DNA from: Sphingobacteriales bacterium
GTDB taxonomy: Bacteria > Bacteroidota > Bacteroidia > UKL13-3
NCBI GenBank assembly: GCA_021299635.1
Contig: JAJTFA010000006.1
Span: 1-64,000, forward strand
Length of the DNA: 64,000 nucleotides
Reading direction: 5' to 3'
Made by a program: the position numbers and the translations under genes. Shown piece by piece: positions 1-11,524 of this stretch (position 1 is its first letter; every line of letters starts with the position of its first letter). Below the pieces are notes generated by a model, which was given only the letters and a program-made list of their open reading frames with translations, had not been told where the DNA came from and searched no databases.

Positions 1-1
1 T

Positions 2-115
2 TTGGGTATGAACAACCTGGTGATAAACGAATTGGAACTGAAAGCAGGTATGTATTTTGTGCGCATTACGCAGGGTAATGTTAGCAAGAATATACGTGTA
101 GTGAAACAAGAGTAA
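2..115 (+). CDS. C-terminal end of a T9SS cargo protein (partial)
   Basis: Only the last 37 codons are inside the window. They read as a type IX secretion C-terminal sorting domain of the Por_secre_tail type: short beta strands ending in the pattern GMYFVRITQGN...KNIRVVKQE, where the YFVRI strand followed by a short basic final strand is typical. In this family the tail directs an exported protein through the T9SS translocon and is then cut off at the cell surface. The catalytic or binding part of the protein lies upstream of base 1, so its function is unknown. A rho-independent terminator follows about 20 bases after the stop. Confidence 0.8.
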   Translation: MGMNNLVINELELKAGMYFVRITQGNVSKNIRVVKQE

Positions 116-133
116 AATCGTTTCTAATAAACC

Positions 134-165
134 AAAAAAGCAGGCTCCAAAAGCCTGCTTTTTTT
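134..165 (+). terminator. Rho-independent terminator after the T9SS cargo gene
   Basis: A 13-bp perfect stem, AAAAAAGCAGGCT (134-146) against AGCCTGCTTTTTT (152-164), with a 5-base loop. It has T-runs on both strands and could work in both directions. It separates the left-edge gene from gyrA. Confidence 0.88.
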
Positions 166-309
166 ATGTTAGCTTATCCACAAGGACATTGATTTATGTG
201 GGTATTTTTAAGTTCAATTTCATCGCATCAGTAGGTTAAAAACTTATCTTGCATTGCTCAATGTAAAGCTTGTAAAAACAGGCTTTACAGCGATTTAATT
301 AACCCAAGA

Positions 310-2829
310 ATGGCAGAAGATAGAATTATTCCGATTAACATTGAAGATGAAATGAAAACCGCCTACATCGACTATTCGATGTCGGTAATCGTTTCCAGAG
401 CACTACCTGATGTAAGAGATGGCTTAAAGCCTGTTCACCGAAGAGTGCTTTATGGCATGACTGAACTCGGATTGGCCTCCAATAGACCATATAAGAAATC
501 AGCGCGTATAGTTGGTGAAGTATTAGGAAAATACCATCCGCATGGCGATGGTTCCGTATATGATGCAATGGTGCGTTTGGCTCAAGAATGGAGTATGCGC
601 TATATGCTAGTTGATGGGCAGGGAAACTTTGGCTCAATAGATGGCGATCCACCGGCTGCTATGCGTTATACAGAGGCTCGCCTGAGGAAATTGGCAGAAG
701 AACTACTTGTGGATATTGATAAAAACACAGTTGATTTCAGACCTAATTTTGATGATAGTTTATCAGAGCCAACGGTACTTCCAGCCAAAATACCTAATCT
801 GCTTGTTAACGGAGCTTCTGGAATAGCGGTAGGTATGGCAACCAACATGGCGCCTCATAACCTGCGTGAGGTAATTGAAGGCATTATTGCCTATATAGAT
901 AACCGCGATATTGAAGTTGCAGAACTAATACGCTTTGTTAAAGCCCCTGATTTCCCTACCGGAGGCATTATCTACGGTTATCAGGGCGTGAAGGAGGCGT
1001 TCGAAACAGGAAGAGGTAGAATTGTGATGCGTGCAAAAGCAAATTTTGAAACTTCAAAAACCGGAAAAGAGCAAATTATTGTTAATGAAATACCTTATCA
1101 GGTAAACAAAGCGCAGCTAATTGAAAGGGCAGCCGAACTCATTAATGAAAAAGTCATAGAAGGGATTAGTGATATAAGGGATGAATCTGATAGAGATGGA
1201 ATGCGGATAGTATTTGATTTGAAACGCGATGCCGTTCCAAACGTTGTGCTAAATCTTCTCTATAAATATACTGCACTACAAACATCATTCAGTGTTAACA
1301 ATGTTGCACTTGTCAAGGGGCGCCCTGAAACATTAAATCTAAAAGATCAGATAAGACACTATGTAGATCATAGACACGAGGTTGTGGTGCGCAGAACACA
1401 GTATGAGTTGGAAGAAGCACAAAAACGTGCCCATATTTTAGAAGGGTTACTTATAGCCATAGATAATCTGGATGCGGTTATCAAAATAATTCGCGAAGCT
1501 GTTACCCCTGATGAAGCCCGCGTGCAGTTAATGGATAGCTTTAAGTTAAGCGAAATACAAGCTAAAGCAATTTTGGATATGCGTTTACGGGCGCTTACTG
1601 GTTTGGAGCGTGATAAACTTAAAGACGAATATGCAGAGCTGATGAAACTTATTACCTATCTTAAATCAGTCCTGGCAGATGAAGGTCTTCGTATGAAGAT
1701 TATTAAGGATGAGTTGACTGAAATGAAAGAAAAGTATGGTGATGAGCGTAGAACAGAAATAGTGATGAGTGGAGATGAGATGAGCATGGAAGACCTTATT
1801 CCTGATGACGAAGTGGTAATTACCATCTCGCATATGGGATATGTAAAGCGCACTTTACTTAGCGAATATCGCACGCAAAATAGGGGAGGTCGTGGGTCAA
1901 GAGGGGTTTCTAAACGTGATGAGGATTTTGTAGAGCATGTATTTATGGCTACCAATCACAATTACTTGATGTTCTTTACTAATCAAGGTAAATGCTTTTG
2001 GTTAAAAGTTTGGGAAATTCCTGAGGGAGAGAAAACATCCAAAGGCAGAGCCATTCAGAACCTTATCAATATTACACCGGATGATAAAGTGATGGCATAC
2101 CTAAATGTGAAAAACCTGAAAGACGAAGAATACCTAAATAATAATTTTGTGGTGATGTGCACAGAGCAGGGAACCATTAAGAAAACTACCTTAGAGGCTT
2201 ACTCCCGTCCGCGCACCAATGGTGTTAATGCAATAAATGTGAGAGAAGGGGATATGCTGGTAGAAGCAAGGCTAACAAACGGCAACTGCGAAATGATTAT
2301 TGCCAGCACATCAGGCAAAGCCATTAGATTTAATGAAAGTACTGTAAGGCCAATGGGCAGAACAGCCACAGGAGTAAGGGCCATACGACTTGAAGGCGAT
2401 GACCGGGTATTGGGTATGATTGCCATTGAAGATCCTAAGAAAACCAATGTGCTTGTGGTAGCTGAAAATGGTATGGGTAAGCGCAGTGAAGTAGAAGATT
2501 ATCGCATTACCAACCGTGGAGGTAAAGGTGTAATGGCCATGAATATTACAGACAAAACCGGAAAATTAGTTGCAATAAAAGAAGTTGATGATACCAATGA
2601 CGTGATGATTATGACCAAGAAAGGTATAACCATTCGCTTATCGATAAGTGATTTAAGAGTGCTTGGTCGGGTAACTCAGGGAGTTCGTTTAATCAATCTC
2701 GATGACGGTGATGAAATAGCTTCTATTGCCAAGATAGATTATATTGAGGTGGATGAATTGCCTGAAGGAGAATCAGCAGATAATAACTCAAATGAAAATA
2801 CTGAGGAAATAACCCCTCCGGTAGAATAA
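310..2829 (+). CDS. gyrA: DNA gyrase subunit A
   Basis: 839-residue breakage-reunion subunit of gyrase, which introduces negative supercoils together with GyrB. The catalytic tyrosine is Tyr120 in AAMRYTE. The quinolone-determining region reads [12 protein letters not shown] (residues 76-87). The GyrA box QNRGGRG at 523-529 marks it as gyrase rather than topoisomerase IV ParC, and a related TNRGGKG stretch lies further on in the C-terminal beta-pinwheel. The protein ends in an acidic, Asn/Glu-rich tail, as GyrA often does. ATG start matches the family N-terminus ([22 protein letters not shown]). The position equal to E. coli Ser83 is Gly81; the Asp87 equivalent (Asp85) is kept. It appears to be transcribed alone, between two terminators. 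Confidence 0.98.
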   Translation: MAEDRIIPINIEDEMKTAYIDYSMSVIVSRALPDVRDGLKPVHRRVLYGMTELGLASNRPYKKSARIVGEVLGKYHPHGDGSVYDAMVRLAQEWSMRYMLVDGQGNFGSIDGDPPAAMRYTEARLRKLAEELLVDIDKNTVDFRPNFDDSLSEPTVLPAKIPNLLVNGASGIAVGMATNMAPHNLREVIEGIIAYIDNRDIEVAELIRFVKAPDFPTGGIIYGYQGVKEAFETGRGRIVMRAKANFETSKTGKEQIIVNEIPYQVNKAQLIERAAELINEKVIEGISDIRDESDRDGMRIVFDLKRDAVPNVVLNLLYKYTALQTSFSVNNVALVKGRPETLNLKDQIRHYVDHRHEVVVRRTQYELEEAQKRAHILEGLLIAIDNLDAVIKIIREAVTPDEARVQLMDSFKLSEIQAKAILDMRLRALTGLERDKLKDEYAELMKLITYLKSVLADEGLRMKIIKDELTEMKEKYGDERRTEIVMSGDEMSMEDLIPDDEVVITISHMGYVKRTLLSEYRTQNRGGRGSRGVSKRDEDFVEHVFMATNHNYLMFFTNQGKCFWLKVWEIPEGEKTSKGRAIQNLINITPDDKVMAYLNVKNLKDEEYLNNNFVVMCTEQGTIKKTTLEAYSRPRTNGVNAINVREGDMLVEARLTNGNCEMIIASTSGKAIRFNESTVRPMGRTATGVRAIRLEGDDRVLGMIAIEDPKKTNVLVVAENGMGKRSEVEDYRITNRGGKGVMAMNITDKTGKLVAIKEVDDTNDVMIMTKKGITIRLSISDLRVLGRVTQGVRLINLDDGDEIASIAKIDYIEVDELPEGESADNNSNENTEEITPPVE

Positions 2830-2863
2830 AAGAAAGCCCCGATTACAACGGGGCTTTCTTTTT
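2828..2863 (+). terminator. Rho-independent terminator of gyrA
   Basis: The stem AAAAGAAAGCCCCG (2828-2841) pairs with CGGGGCTTTCTTTT (2849-2862) around a 7-base loop. The left arm overlaps the gyrA stop codon. Confidence 0.9.
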
Positions 2864-2899
2864 GGATTTCACTAATAGGTCTATATTTAATATTACCTT

Positions 2900-3409
2900 A
2901 TGCAAAACAAGTCCTTTAAGTATTTGATGGTTTATGTGTTAAAAAGCATAGCCGGTATTATGCTAAGTTTTCTGGTGTCAATTAATATTAAACAAATTGA
3001 TTACACTTGGTGCCTTATTTCTGTCATACTGGTTTTATCTCCTGAAGGACATGATGCAGTAAAACTTGCCATAAATAGAATTAAAGCCAATATGGTTGGG
3101 GCAGGTGTGGGTATCCTTTTTCTCTTGTTTCCATTGTCCAATCCTTTAAATCTGGTACTTGGTGCTTCACTCTCTTTGTATTTATGTTTTCTGTTAAAAC
3201 TGGAAGATGCAACAAAATCAACCCTTGCAGCATTAGTTATCATCCTTCTGTATCAGGATAGTAATGGACTGATTGATGCTTCATGGCAAAGACTTGTTGC
3301 AGTTATTGCCGGATGCGTAATTGGTTTACTTGTAACCTATATTTTTCACTATATTTTTAGGTGGAAATTACATGCTGGCATGCATACTTCTAATGAAAAG
3401 GAGGCTTAA
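2900..3409 (+). CDS. Small FUSC / aromatic acid exporter-like membrane protein
   Basis: 169 residues with about five hydrophobic membrane segments. The N-terminal pattern (KSIAGIMLSF..., then ISVILVLSPEGHDAVKLAINRIKANMVGAGVGI) matches the membrane half of the FUSC/ArAE family: a helix, a loop with S-P-x-x-x-x-x-A, then a conserved NRI...G-x-x-x-G segment. Full-length members are 340-700 residues and have a cytoplasmic domain; this is a short, membrane-only form. Substrate unknown. It follows the gyrA terminator by about 35 bases and is probably its own transcription unit. The 239 bases after it hold no gene or clear signal that I can see. Confidence 0.65.
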   Translation: MQNKSFKYLMVYVLKSIAGIMLSFLVSINIKQIDYTWCLISVILVLSPEGHDAVKLAINRIKANMVGAGVGILFLLFPLSNPLNLVLGASLSLYLCFLLKLEDATKSTLAALVIILLYQDSNGLIDASWQRLVAVIAGCVIGLLVTYIFHYIFRWKLHAGMHTSNEKEA

Positions 3410-3648
3410 TCCAATTTAAAAAGGCTTAAAAAATCCTTAATTCGCCATTTTTTATCGGGTTTAAATGCAGGTTAGGTATAAGCCATAAAACAGATGCTAT
3501 ATTCAGCAATATCAAGCCTTCAAAGGGGTAATGGGTAGTGCTAATAATCTGGTATAAAACCCTGTACAAATGTCCAATAAGAAAATTTAATTAGTAAAAT
3601 TCAAGTATTTGCGTTTACTTGCGGAGGTAATTTATATTTCTCAAAACA

Positions 3649-3921
3649 ATGGATATCTACGTAGGAAACCTAAACTGGAAAGCCAGCGACAACGAACTTA
3701 AAGACTTGTTCTCTCGTTATGGCGAAGTAACAAAAGTAAACATCGTTAAAGACAAAATGACAAGACGTAGCAAAGGCTACGGATTTGTTGAGTTTGCAAG
3801 CGATAGCGATGCTAACAATGCCATTAATGAACTTAATGGTAAGGAATTTATGGGCAGAAACCTGGTTGTAAATCAGGCAAAACCTCGCCAAGAAAGATCT
3901 GAAAATAGCGGAGGATATTAA
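3649..3921 (+). CDS. RRM-domain RNA-binding protein
   Basis: A single RNA recognition motif of 90 residues. RNP2 is IYVGNL (3-8) and RNP1 is KGYGFVEF (42-49), with the aromatic residues that stack on RNA present. A short tail (RQERSENSGGY) ends in glycines, like the truncated Gly-rich tail of cyanobacterial and Bacteroidota Rbp proteins, which bind single-stranded RNA, often under cold stress. A GGAGG sequence lies at 3623-3627, but that is about 22 bases before the ATG, too far to act as a normal ribosome site. A strong hairpin terminator follows. Confidence 0.93.
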   Translation: MDIYVGNLNWKASDNELKDLFSRYGEVTKVNIVKDKMTRRSKGYGFVEFASDSDANNAINELNGKEFMGRNLVVNQAKPRQERSENSGGY

Positions 3922-3944
3922 TATCGACTCCTGTTACTTAATGG

Positions 3945-3976
3945 CAAAGGGCGCTCAAGGGCGCCCTTTGTTTTTG
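3945..3976 (+). terminator. Terminator after the RRM gene
   Basis: CAAAGGGCGC (3945-3954) pairs perfectly with GCGCCCTTTG (3961-3970), loop TCAAGG, followed by five T. It sits directly beyond the 3' end of rnpB on the other strand and may stop both transcripts, though the T-run is good only on the plus strand. Confidence 0.88.
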
Positions 3977-4373
3977 TGTAAAACGCAATAAGCCGGGTTC
4001 TGTCATTAAACCGGTGTTACCACCAGTTCATTGCTGTCATTTATCTGGCCCTGTCTTCACAAACAGGATCTAGCAGCCCACCCATCACACCAAGCACAGC
4101 AAGCAACTGTGTTGCCGGCAAGCCGGCAAAATGTGACCTATTTGGCCTTGCAACCCGTGAGGTTTGCCATGCAATTACCATTACTGATAACCCGGTGGTC
4201 TCTTACACCACCTTTTCACCTTTTCCTCCGCCTGAGCAAATCGGGCAGGGGTAGTCTGTTTTCTGTGGCACTGGCTGTATCTCTTTGCGGAGACCCTACC
4301 TGTTAGGTAGCACGGTGCTTTGTGTTGCCCGGACTTTCCTCTGCATTTTATTGCAGCGACAGCACGTTTTACA
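3977..4373 (-). ncRNA. rnpB: RNase P RNA (bacterial class A)
   Basis: Read on the minus strand, this region carries the two hallmark conserved blocks of RNase P RNA: GAGGAAAGTCCGGGC near the 5' end and ACAGAACCCGGCTTA near the 3' end, which together form helix P4. The two ends (TGTAAAACG at 3977-3985 and CGTTTTACA at 4365-4373) are complementary over 9 bases and make helix P1, fixing both ends and a length of about 397 nt. A GGTGTAAGAGACCACC-type block and other internal pairings are also present. The RNA is the catalytic subunit that trims the 5' ends of tRNA precursors. Confidence 0.96.
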
Positions 4374-4391
4374 AGAGCAAAGGTAAGCTAA

Positions 4392-6464
4392 TTATTGATA
4401 CTTGTTTTTAAGGTAGTGATAGATATCTAATTGGGCCCTGTATTTAACCTCTGTATCCGTTCCGGCATACTTATTATCATAATCACTATCAATTACCCTG
4501 GCCTTGATATTATCGATTAGCTGCAATTTAATGATATGCCTTATTTCCTTCTTAATTTCTTCATCAAAAATGGGAAAGCCACTTTCTATGCGGTGGTGCA
4601 GGTTTCTGGTCATCCAATCGGCACTAGCCAAATAAATTTTTTCATGCCCGCCATTGGCAAAAATATAAACACGCGCATGCTCCAAAAATCTATCAATTAT
4701 GCTACGCACCCTAATATTGTCGCTTAAGCCGGCAATACCAGGAACTATCCCGCAAATCCCCCTCACAATTAAGTCAATCTGCACGCCTGCTTTACCCGCT
4801 TCATAAAGTTTTCTAATAATTTGTTCATCTATTAAACTGTTCATTTTTGCAATAATATAGGCAGTCTTACCTGCTCGCGCATTTGCAATTTCAATATCAA
4901 TTAGAGCAGCAAACTGTTTAGCCATATTCTCGGGCGCAACCAATAAATGATTAAACTTATGCTTTCGTGGGCTCTGAAAAAGCATATCCATCAGTTTCTC
5001 CAAATCGTTGGTTATCCTTTCATCCTTAGTAAATAACCCATGATCACAGTATAGGCGGGCGGTAACCCCATTATAATTACCGGTAGACATATGGGCATAT
5101 CTGGCAATTCTGCCATTTTCTTCCCTGTAAATAACACAAAGTTTACAATGCACTTTTTGACCTGGTTTGCCAAAATGAACCCTGGCACCAGCTTCCTGCA
5201 GCTGTGTTGTCCAGTATATATTGGATTCCTCATCAAATCTTGCCTGCAACTCCATTAAAACCGTTACTTTTTTACCATTTTTAATGGCATTAATAAGGGC
5301 GTTTACCACATTGGAGTATTTGGCAACACGGTATAAGGTGATATTTATAGCTTGAACCTGAGGATCAATAGCTGCTTCACGCAGCATGCGAATTAAGTAA
5401 TCAAAGCTTTGGTAAGGGTGGTGTAGGATAAAATCTTTCTTACTGATTACTTCAAATATGGTTCTTGCCTGATCTAGCTCAGGCATGGGTATTGGAGGCA
5501 GGGCTTCATAATTGAATGCAGGATTATTGAGTTTAGGAAAATCCATAAAATCTTTAAAATTATGGTAACGCCCACCCGGTATCAAGTTCACATTTTTCAG
5601 TTGAAGTTTATCTGTAACCAGCTCAAGCATATTGCGCGGTATGCTGTTATCGTATATAAACCTGGTGGGTGATCCTTTGGAGCGTTGTTTTAAGCTGCGT
5701 TGTAATTTTTCAAGTAGATTTTCTCTAAAGTTATCTCCCTCATCCAGAGTAAATTCAGCATCTCTTGTTAATTTAATAGTATAAGCTTCAAAATGATCAA
5801 AATTAAAAATAGAAAATATGCGATCAAGCGAGCATCTGATTACGTCATCAATAAACATTATACGCGTTTTGTCATCCGTTTTGGGTAAAACATAAAAACG
5901 TGGCAATTGGGGAGAGGGGATTTCTATAATGGCATGCTTTGAAGCAATCTCATTGATAGCACTGCTCATGCGCACTGCGAGGTATATCGATTTATCCTTT
6001 AAATGTGGGGTTATTTTGGTGTGATCCAGTATAACGGGAAAAACGTGAGGTAGAATATCTTTTTTAAAGAATTCCTCTACATATTTTTTCTGTTCAGGTT
6101 CAAGCTGGTTTTCATTTACAATATATATTCCATTGGCCTGAAGCGCCTTGATAATATGATTAAATGCTTTATTAAACCGCTCTTGTTGTATGAGGGATAA
6201 GCGTTGAATTTCACCCAGAACAATATCTGGAGGGAATTGGTATTCAGAAATAGCTTTATTTCGATTTAACTGCTGCAGCCTGCGTAAACTCGCAACTCTT
6301 ACCCTAAAAAATTCATCATTATTAGATGAAAAAATCGCTAGAAATTTAAGGCGCTCCAATAAAGGCGTTTCAGTATTCTCGGCCTCTTGCAACACTCGCT
6401 CATTAAACAACATCCAGCTTATGTCTCGGTCTTTAAATAAATGTCCCTTTAGTTCTTTAATCAT
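4392..6464 (-). CDS. ppk1: Polyphosphate kinase 1
   Basis: 690 residues, the usual PPK1 length. It reversibly makes polyphosphate from ATP. The domain order is visible: N-terminal helical domain (from RDISWMLFNERVLQEA), head domain, then two phospholipase-D-like catalytic domains. His439 in the HCKL motif corresponds to the phosphorylated histidine of E. coli PPK, and His458 in YAHMSTGNYN is the second conserved histidine, exactly 19 residues later as in E. coli. FLEHARVYIFANGG (593-606) is the C-terminal active-site loop. It lies 18 bases upstream of rnpB on the same strand. A PhoB/PhoR-like pair sits some 4 kb away, but nothing here shows that it controls ppk1. Confidence 0.97.
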   Translation of the reverse strand: MIKELKGHLFKDRDISWMLFNERVLQEAENTETPLLERLKFLAIFSSNNDEFFRVRVASLRRLQQLNRNKAISEYQFPPDIVLGEIQRLSLIQQERFNKAFNHIIKALQANGIYIVNENQLEPEQKKYVEEFFKKDILPHVFPVILDHTKITPHLKDKSIYLAVRMSSAINEIASKHAIIEIPSPQLPRFYVLPKTDDKTRIMFIDDVIRCSLDRIFSIFNFDHFEAYTIKLTRDAEFTLDEGDNFRENLLEKLQRSLKQRSKGSPTRFIYDNSIPRNMLELVTDKLQLKNVNLIPGGRYHNFKDFMDFPKLNNPAFNYEALPPIPMPELDQARTIFEVISKKDFILHHPYQSFDYLIRMLREAAIDPQVQAINITLYRVAKYSNVVNALINAIKNGKKVTVLMELQARFDEESNIYWTTQLQEAGARVHFGKPGQKVHCKLCVIYREENGRIARYAHMSTGNYNGVTARLYCDHGLFTKDERITNDLEKLMDMLFQSPRKHKFNHLLVAPENMAKQFAALIDIEIANARAGKTAYIIAKMNSLIDEQIIRKLYEAGKAGVQIDLIVRGICGIVPGIAGLSDNIRVRSIIDRFLEHARVYIFANGGHEKIYLASADWMTRNLHHRIESGFPIFDEEIKKEIRHIIKLQLIDNIKARVIDSDYDNKYAGTDTEVKYRAQLDIYHYLKNKYQ

Positions 6465-6649
6465 GCAGTAATAATGGCTTTATCCTTTCCTAGATTGCAA
6501 TAATTTGCAACGAATATCAATAATACACAGGTTATTTGTATATCTTAATAATAACTTAATACAGGAAAAGCTACCAATAAATCAACTGAGCGGGTTGTTT
6601 AGATCACTTTGTGCATTGATTACAGCTGCAAGTCTTCATCGGAAACACC

Positions 6650-6680
6650 TTTCCATATTAAAAATTTTAAATTACGTTTG
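6650..6680 (+). promoter_or_regulatory. Predicted Bacteroidota-type promoter for the TPR gene
   Basis: A -7 box TACGTTTG (6673-6680) matches TAnnTTTG exactly. The -33 element is TTTC (6650-6653, one change from TTTG) at the ideal 19-base spacing. The predicted leader before the ATG at 6713 is about 25 bases. Confidence 0.6.
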
Positions 6681-6712
6681 CCGTATAATATAAACCATAA
6701 TATTAATTAAAA

Positions 6713-8086
6713 ATGAAGCGCGTATTATTAATGTTAAGCCTTTTTGCAGCAATGGCTGCAGTTGCACAAAGAAGTAATGTAGAGAGTGCAGCCATTTATT
6801 TTAGAAACCTTGAAATGGAGGATGCAAAAAAATCCATTGATGAGGCTTCGGTAAATGATGAAACCAAAAACGACTCTAAAATGTGGTTTTATTATGCCCA
6901 GATTTATGATACATTAAATCGCAATCCTGCCTACAGCAATCTGGATAAAGATATTGTAGAAAAGTTTGTTATTGGTTGCAAGAAGTGTATTGACACCGAT
7001 GTTAAAAAGAAATATAAGTATTACTGTGGTTATGCCATAGTTAATAGTGGTTTTTCAGCCTACAACAAGGCAATTGAATATTATAGTAAAAACGATGTAG
7101 CAAATGCAAGTAAGTTTTTTCAATATGTGATTGATATTTTTCCTTATGACGAAAACAAGGACCTAACCAAGAATAATATCAATGAAAAGTCTATTATATA
7201 TTCACTTGCGGGCCTTGCACTCAATAATAAGAATTATCCGGAGGCAAAAAGGCATTTGAATAAACTCATTGATTTAAATTACAACGACCACATCATCTAT
7301 CTTTTATTAAGCAACCTTTATATGGAAGAGCGCGATACCACAAAAGCAATAGAGGCTATTGAAATGGGTAAAAGTAGATTTAATGGCGAGAAAGACTTGA
7401 TTAACCAGGAATTATACATTTACCAAGCAATGGGGCGCACTGATTTCTTGTTGCAAAAATACAATGAGGCACTAGAATCGGATCCTGAAAATACCCTTTA
7501 TTTATTTAACAGAGGAGCTATGCAGGATATGATTAACAATGATTTGCAGAAACGCGCAAAACATTCATCAGATACGGCAGCTAAGATAGCTACCAAAGCA
7601 AAAGCCGAGAAAAATCCAGGCAATAAGGCAAAACTGGATAAAGCGGCAAAGAGCTTTAAGGTTTTAAGCGATTCATTGTTTAAGCAATCAAAGGTTTATA
7701 TAGCAAAGGCAGAGGCTGATTATAAGAGAGTTATTGAGGTTAATCCCGATTATTTAGATGCTTATTACAATCTCGGTGCGCTTTACAATAACCAAACCAC
7801 AGAGTTGGCTGAGAGGATGGAAGCACTTAATTATAGCGCTGCAGACTATCAAAAGAAGTTTGACGCGCTTAAAAAAGAGCAAGATGGTATCCTTAACATT
7901 TCATTGGGCTATTTAAATAAAGCTTTGGAGTTAGCTGATCAAATGCCGGAGGATGATGAGGCCAGGAAGAAGTTTAAGAAAGAAACCCAATATAGTATTA
8001 TCAGTAGTTTACAAAACGTATACAAAAACCTTGGTGATGAGAAAAAGACCATGGAAATGATGAAGCGAAAAAAGGAAATAGAGTAA
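6713..8086 (+). CDS. Secreted/periplasmic TPR-repeat protein
   Basis: 457 residues. An N-terminal signal peptide (MKRVLLMLSLFAAMAAVAQ) is followed by helical repeats that look like tetratricopeptide repeats, for example AGLALNNKNYPEAKRHLNKL and AYYNLGALYNNQ..., with a charged, Lys/Ala-rich helical stretch near the middle. TPRs form protein-binding scaffolds; the partner is unknown. It has its own promoter and a terminator, so it is probably monocistronic. I recognise no catalytic motif. Confidence 0.8.
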   Translation: MKRVLLMLSLFAAMAAVAQRSNVESAAIYFRNLEMEDAKKSIDEASVNDETKNDSKMWFYYAQIYDTLNRNPAYSNLDKDIVEKFVIGCKKCIDTDVKKKYKYYCGYAIVNSGFSAYNKAIEYYSKNDVANASKFFQYVIDIFPYDENKDLTKNNINEKSIIYSLAGLALNNKNYPEAKRHLNKLIDLNYNDHIIYLLLSNLYMEERDTTKAIEAIEMGKSRFNGEKDLINQELYIYQAMGRTDFLLQKYNEALESDPENTLYLFNRGAMQDMINNDLQKRAKHSSDTAAKIATKAKAEKNPGNKAKLDKAAKSFKVLSDSLFKQSKVYIAKAEADYKRVIEVNPDYLDAYYNLGALYNNQTTELAERMEALNYSAADYQKKFDALKKEQDGILNISLGYLNKALELADQMPEDDEARKKFKKETQYSIISSLQNVYKNLGDEKKTMEMMKRKKEIE

Positions 8087-8108
8087 TAACGTTATAGGTA
8101 TAAATACG

Positions 8109-8142
8109 AAAGCAGGAGGACCCGAAACTCCTGCTTTTTTTA
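8109..8142 (+). terminator. Terminator after the TPR gene
   Basis: AAAGCAGGAG (8109-8118) pairs with CTCCTGCTTT (8128-8137), followed by a T-run. Beyond it, up to 8354, I see only AT-rich DNA with weak inverted symmetry around 8215-8240 and no convincing gene. Confidence 0.88.
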
Positions 8143-8354
8143 TTGCTTACCTTGATGAATCTGTGGGGTACACTAGGCAGTAGTTTGATCTTAAAGAATT
8201 GATTTCCTGTTATATTATATTTAACATAATATTAATTATGAGGCAATATGATCATATTGAATTGGGCACGTTAGCATGTACTTATGGCCGGGCTGTTTGC
8301 TGTATCTACGTTATTGCATAACGCAGGATGCCGCGTCCATCCCTAATGCATTTT

Positions 8355-10468
<2,114 letters not shown>

Positions 10469-10471
10469 TAA

Positions 10472-11524
10472 TCAATTACCACCTGATTTTAACAAGGTAA
10501 AACCAAAGGTTGTGCCTTCACCAATAGCAGAGCGCACATGTATGGTTTGGTGATGTGCCTCAATTATATGTTTTACAATAGCAAGGCCAAGACCTGTGCC
10601 ACCGGGGCCACTTTCGCGAGCACGACTTTTATCAACCCTGTAAAAGCGTTCAAAAATTCTAGGCAGATGTTCCTGTGCAATTCCTTCTCCGTTATCAGCA
10701 ATTTCAACTAAAACATTCTCATCCATATCATAGAATGCAGCCGTTGCAGTGCCATATTCTCTGCCGTATTTAATTGAGTTAATAACCAAATTAACCACTA
10801 CCTGCCTGATTCGGTATTTATCTGCCATTACCCAAAAAGGTTTATTGCAACCTTCTTTGATTAACAATGAAATGCCTCTATCCTTGGCGCGTACTTCCAA
10901 CTGCTCATACACATCTTTAACCATTGCATTGATATCAAAGCGCTCATACTCCATGTGTAAATCACCTGATTCAAGCTGTGAAATAGCAAGCAAGTCTGCT
11001 ACTAAATCGCTTAACCTGTCGGCACTTTTTGCAGCTTTTTTAAGAAAACGTACGTTTACTTCCGGGTCATCAATTGCACCATCTATCAATGTGTGTATAT
11101 ATCCCTGTATATTAAAAATAGGGGTTTTTAACTCGTGCGAAACATTGCCTAAAAATTCTTTTCTAAAATCTGCGAGTCGTTTCAACTCATCCATCTGCTC
11201 TCTCTGATCTTTTGCCCAATTGATTACTTCCTTGTTCATATTGGCAATAGGGTCGGTTTTCCAGTTAAAATTACTTAGTCTAGCATCATACTTCTGTGTT
11301 TTTAGGCTATGGATGGTTTTATAAATGAGCTTTATTTTACGATAAATAAAATACTCAAGTGAATAGAAAAATAGCACAAAGGAGAAAATCAAGGTAAACA
11401 AGGCAGCTATTGCTGCATGTTCAATTCGATAATCGTCTATAAGAAAAGTAATTATGCCTGTAAAAGCCGATAATACAAACGCTATGGTTAATGCTATTGT
11501 TAATGGCTTTGGGTTCCTAATCAT
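10472..11524 (-). CDS. PhoR-like sensor histidine kinase
   Basis: 350 residues. Two membrane helices (about 9-29 and 37-58) with almost no periplasmic loop between them, then a linker, a dimerisation/H-box with His130 in FLGNVSHELKTPI, and an ATPase domain with N-box (NLVINSIKYG), G1 (DNGEGI) and G2 (GGTGLGLAIV). It starts inside the last 4 bases of the response regulator gene (ATGA overlap), so the two are translationally coupled. The compact sensor without a large external domain resembles PhoR-type kinases that sense through another protein; the actual signal is unknown. Confidence 0.93.
   Translation of the reverse strand: MIRNPKPLTIALTIAFVLSAFTGIITFLIDDYRIEHAAIAALFTLIFSFVLFFYSLEYFIYRKIKLIYKTIHSLKTQKYDARLSNFNWKTDPIANMNKEVINWAKDQREQMDELKRLADFRKEFLGNVSHELKTPIFNIQGYIHTLIDGAIDDPEVNVRFLKKAAKSADRLSDLVADLLAISQLESGDLHMEYERFDINAMVKDVYEQLEVRAKDRGISLLIKEGCNKPFWVMADKYRIRQVVVNLVINSIKYGREYGTATAAFYDMDENVLVEIADNGEGIAQEHLPRIFERFYRVDKSRARESGPGGTGLGLAIVKHIIEAHHQTIHVRSAIGEGTTFGFTLLKSGGN

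Noticed and set aside
4031-4306. Open frame of 91 codons on the plus strand
   Set aside because: It lies wholly inside the RNase P RNA gene, which is supported by conserved blocks and a P1 helix; the protein has no family-like pattern.
6505-6693. Frame of 62 codons between ppk1 and the TPR gene
   Set aside because: It covers the predicted TPR promoter, and the peptide has no signal or family pattern.
8143-8354. Possible small gene or RNA in the space before ligA
   Set aside because: Only a 27-codon frame and weak AT-rich inverted symmetry are visible; nothing supports a product.
10749-11207. Antisense frame (152 codons) in the histidine kinase gene
   Set aside because: Shadow of the kinase catalytic region; no start signal or family pattern.
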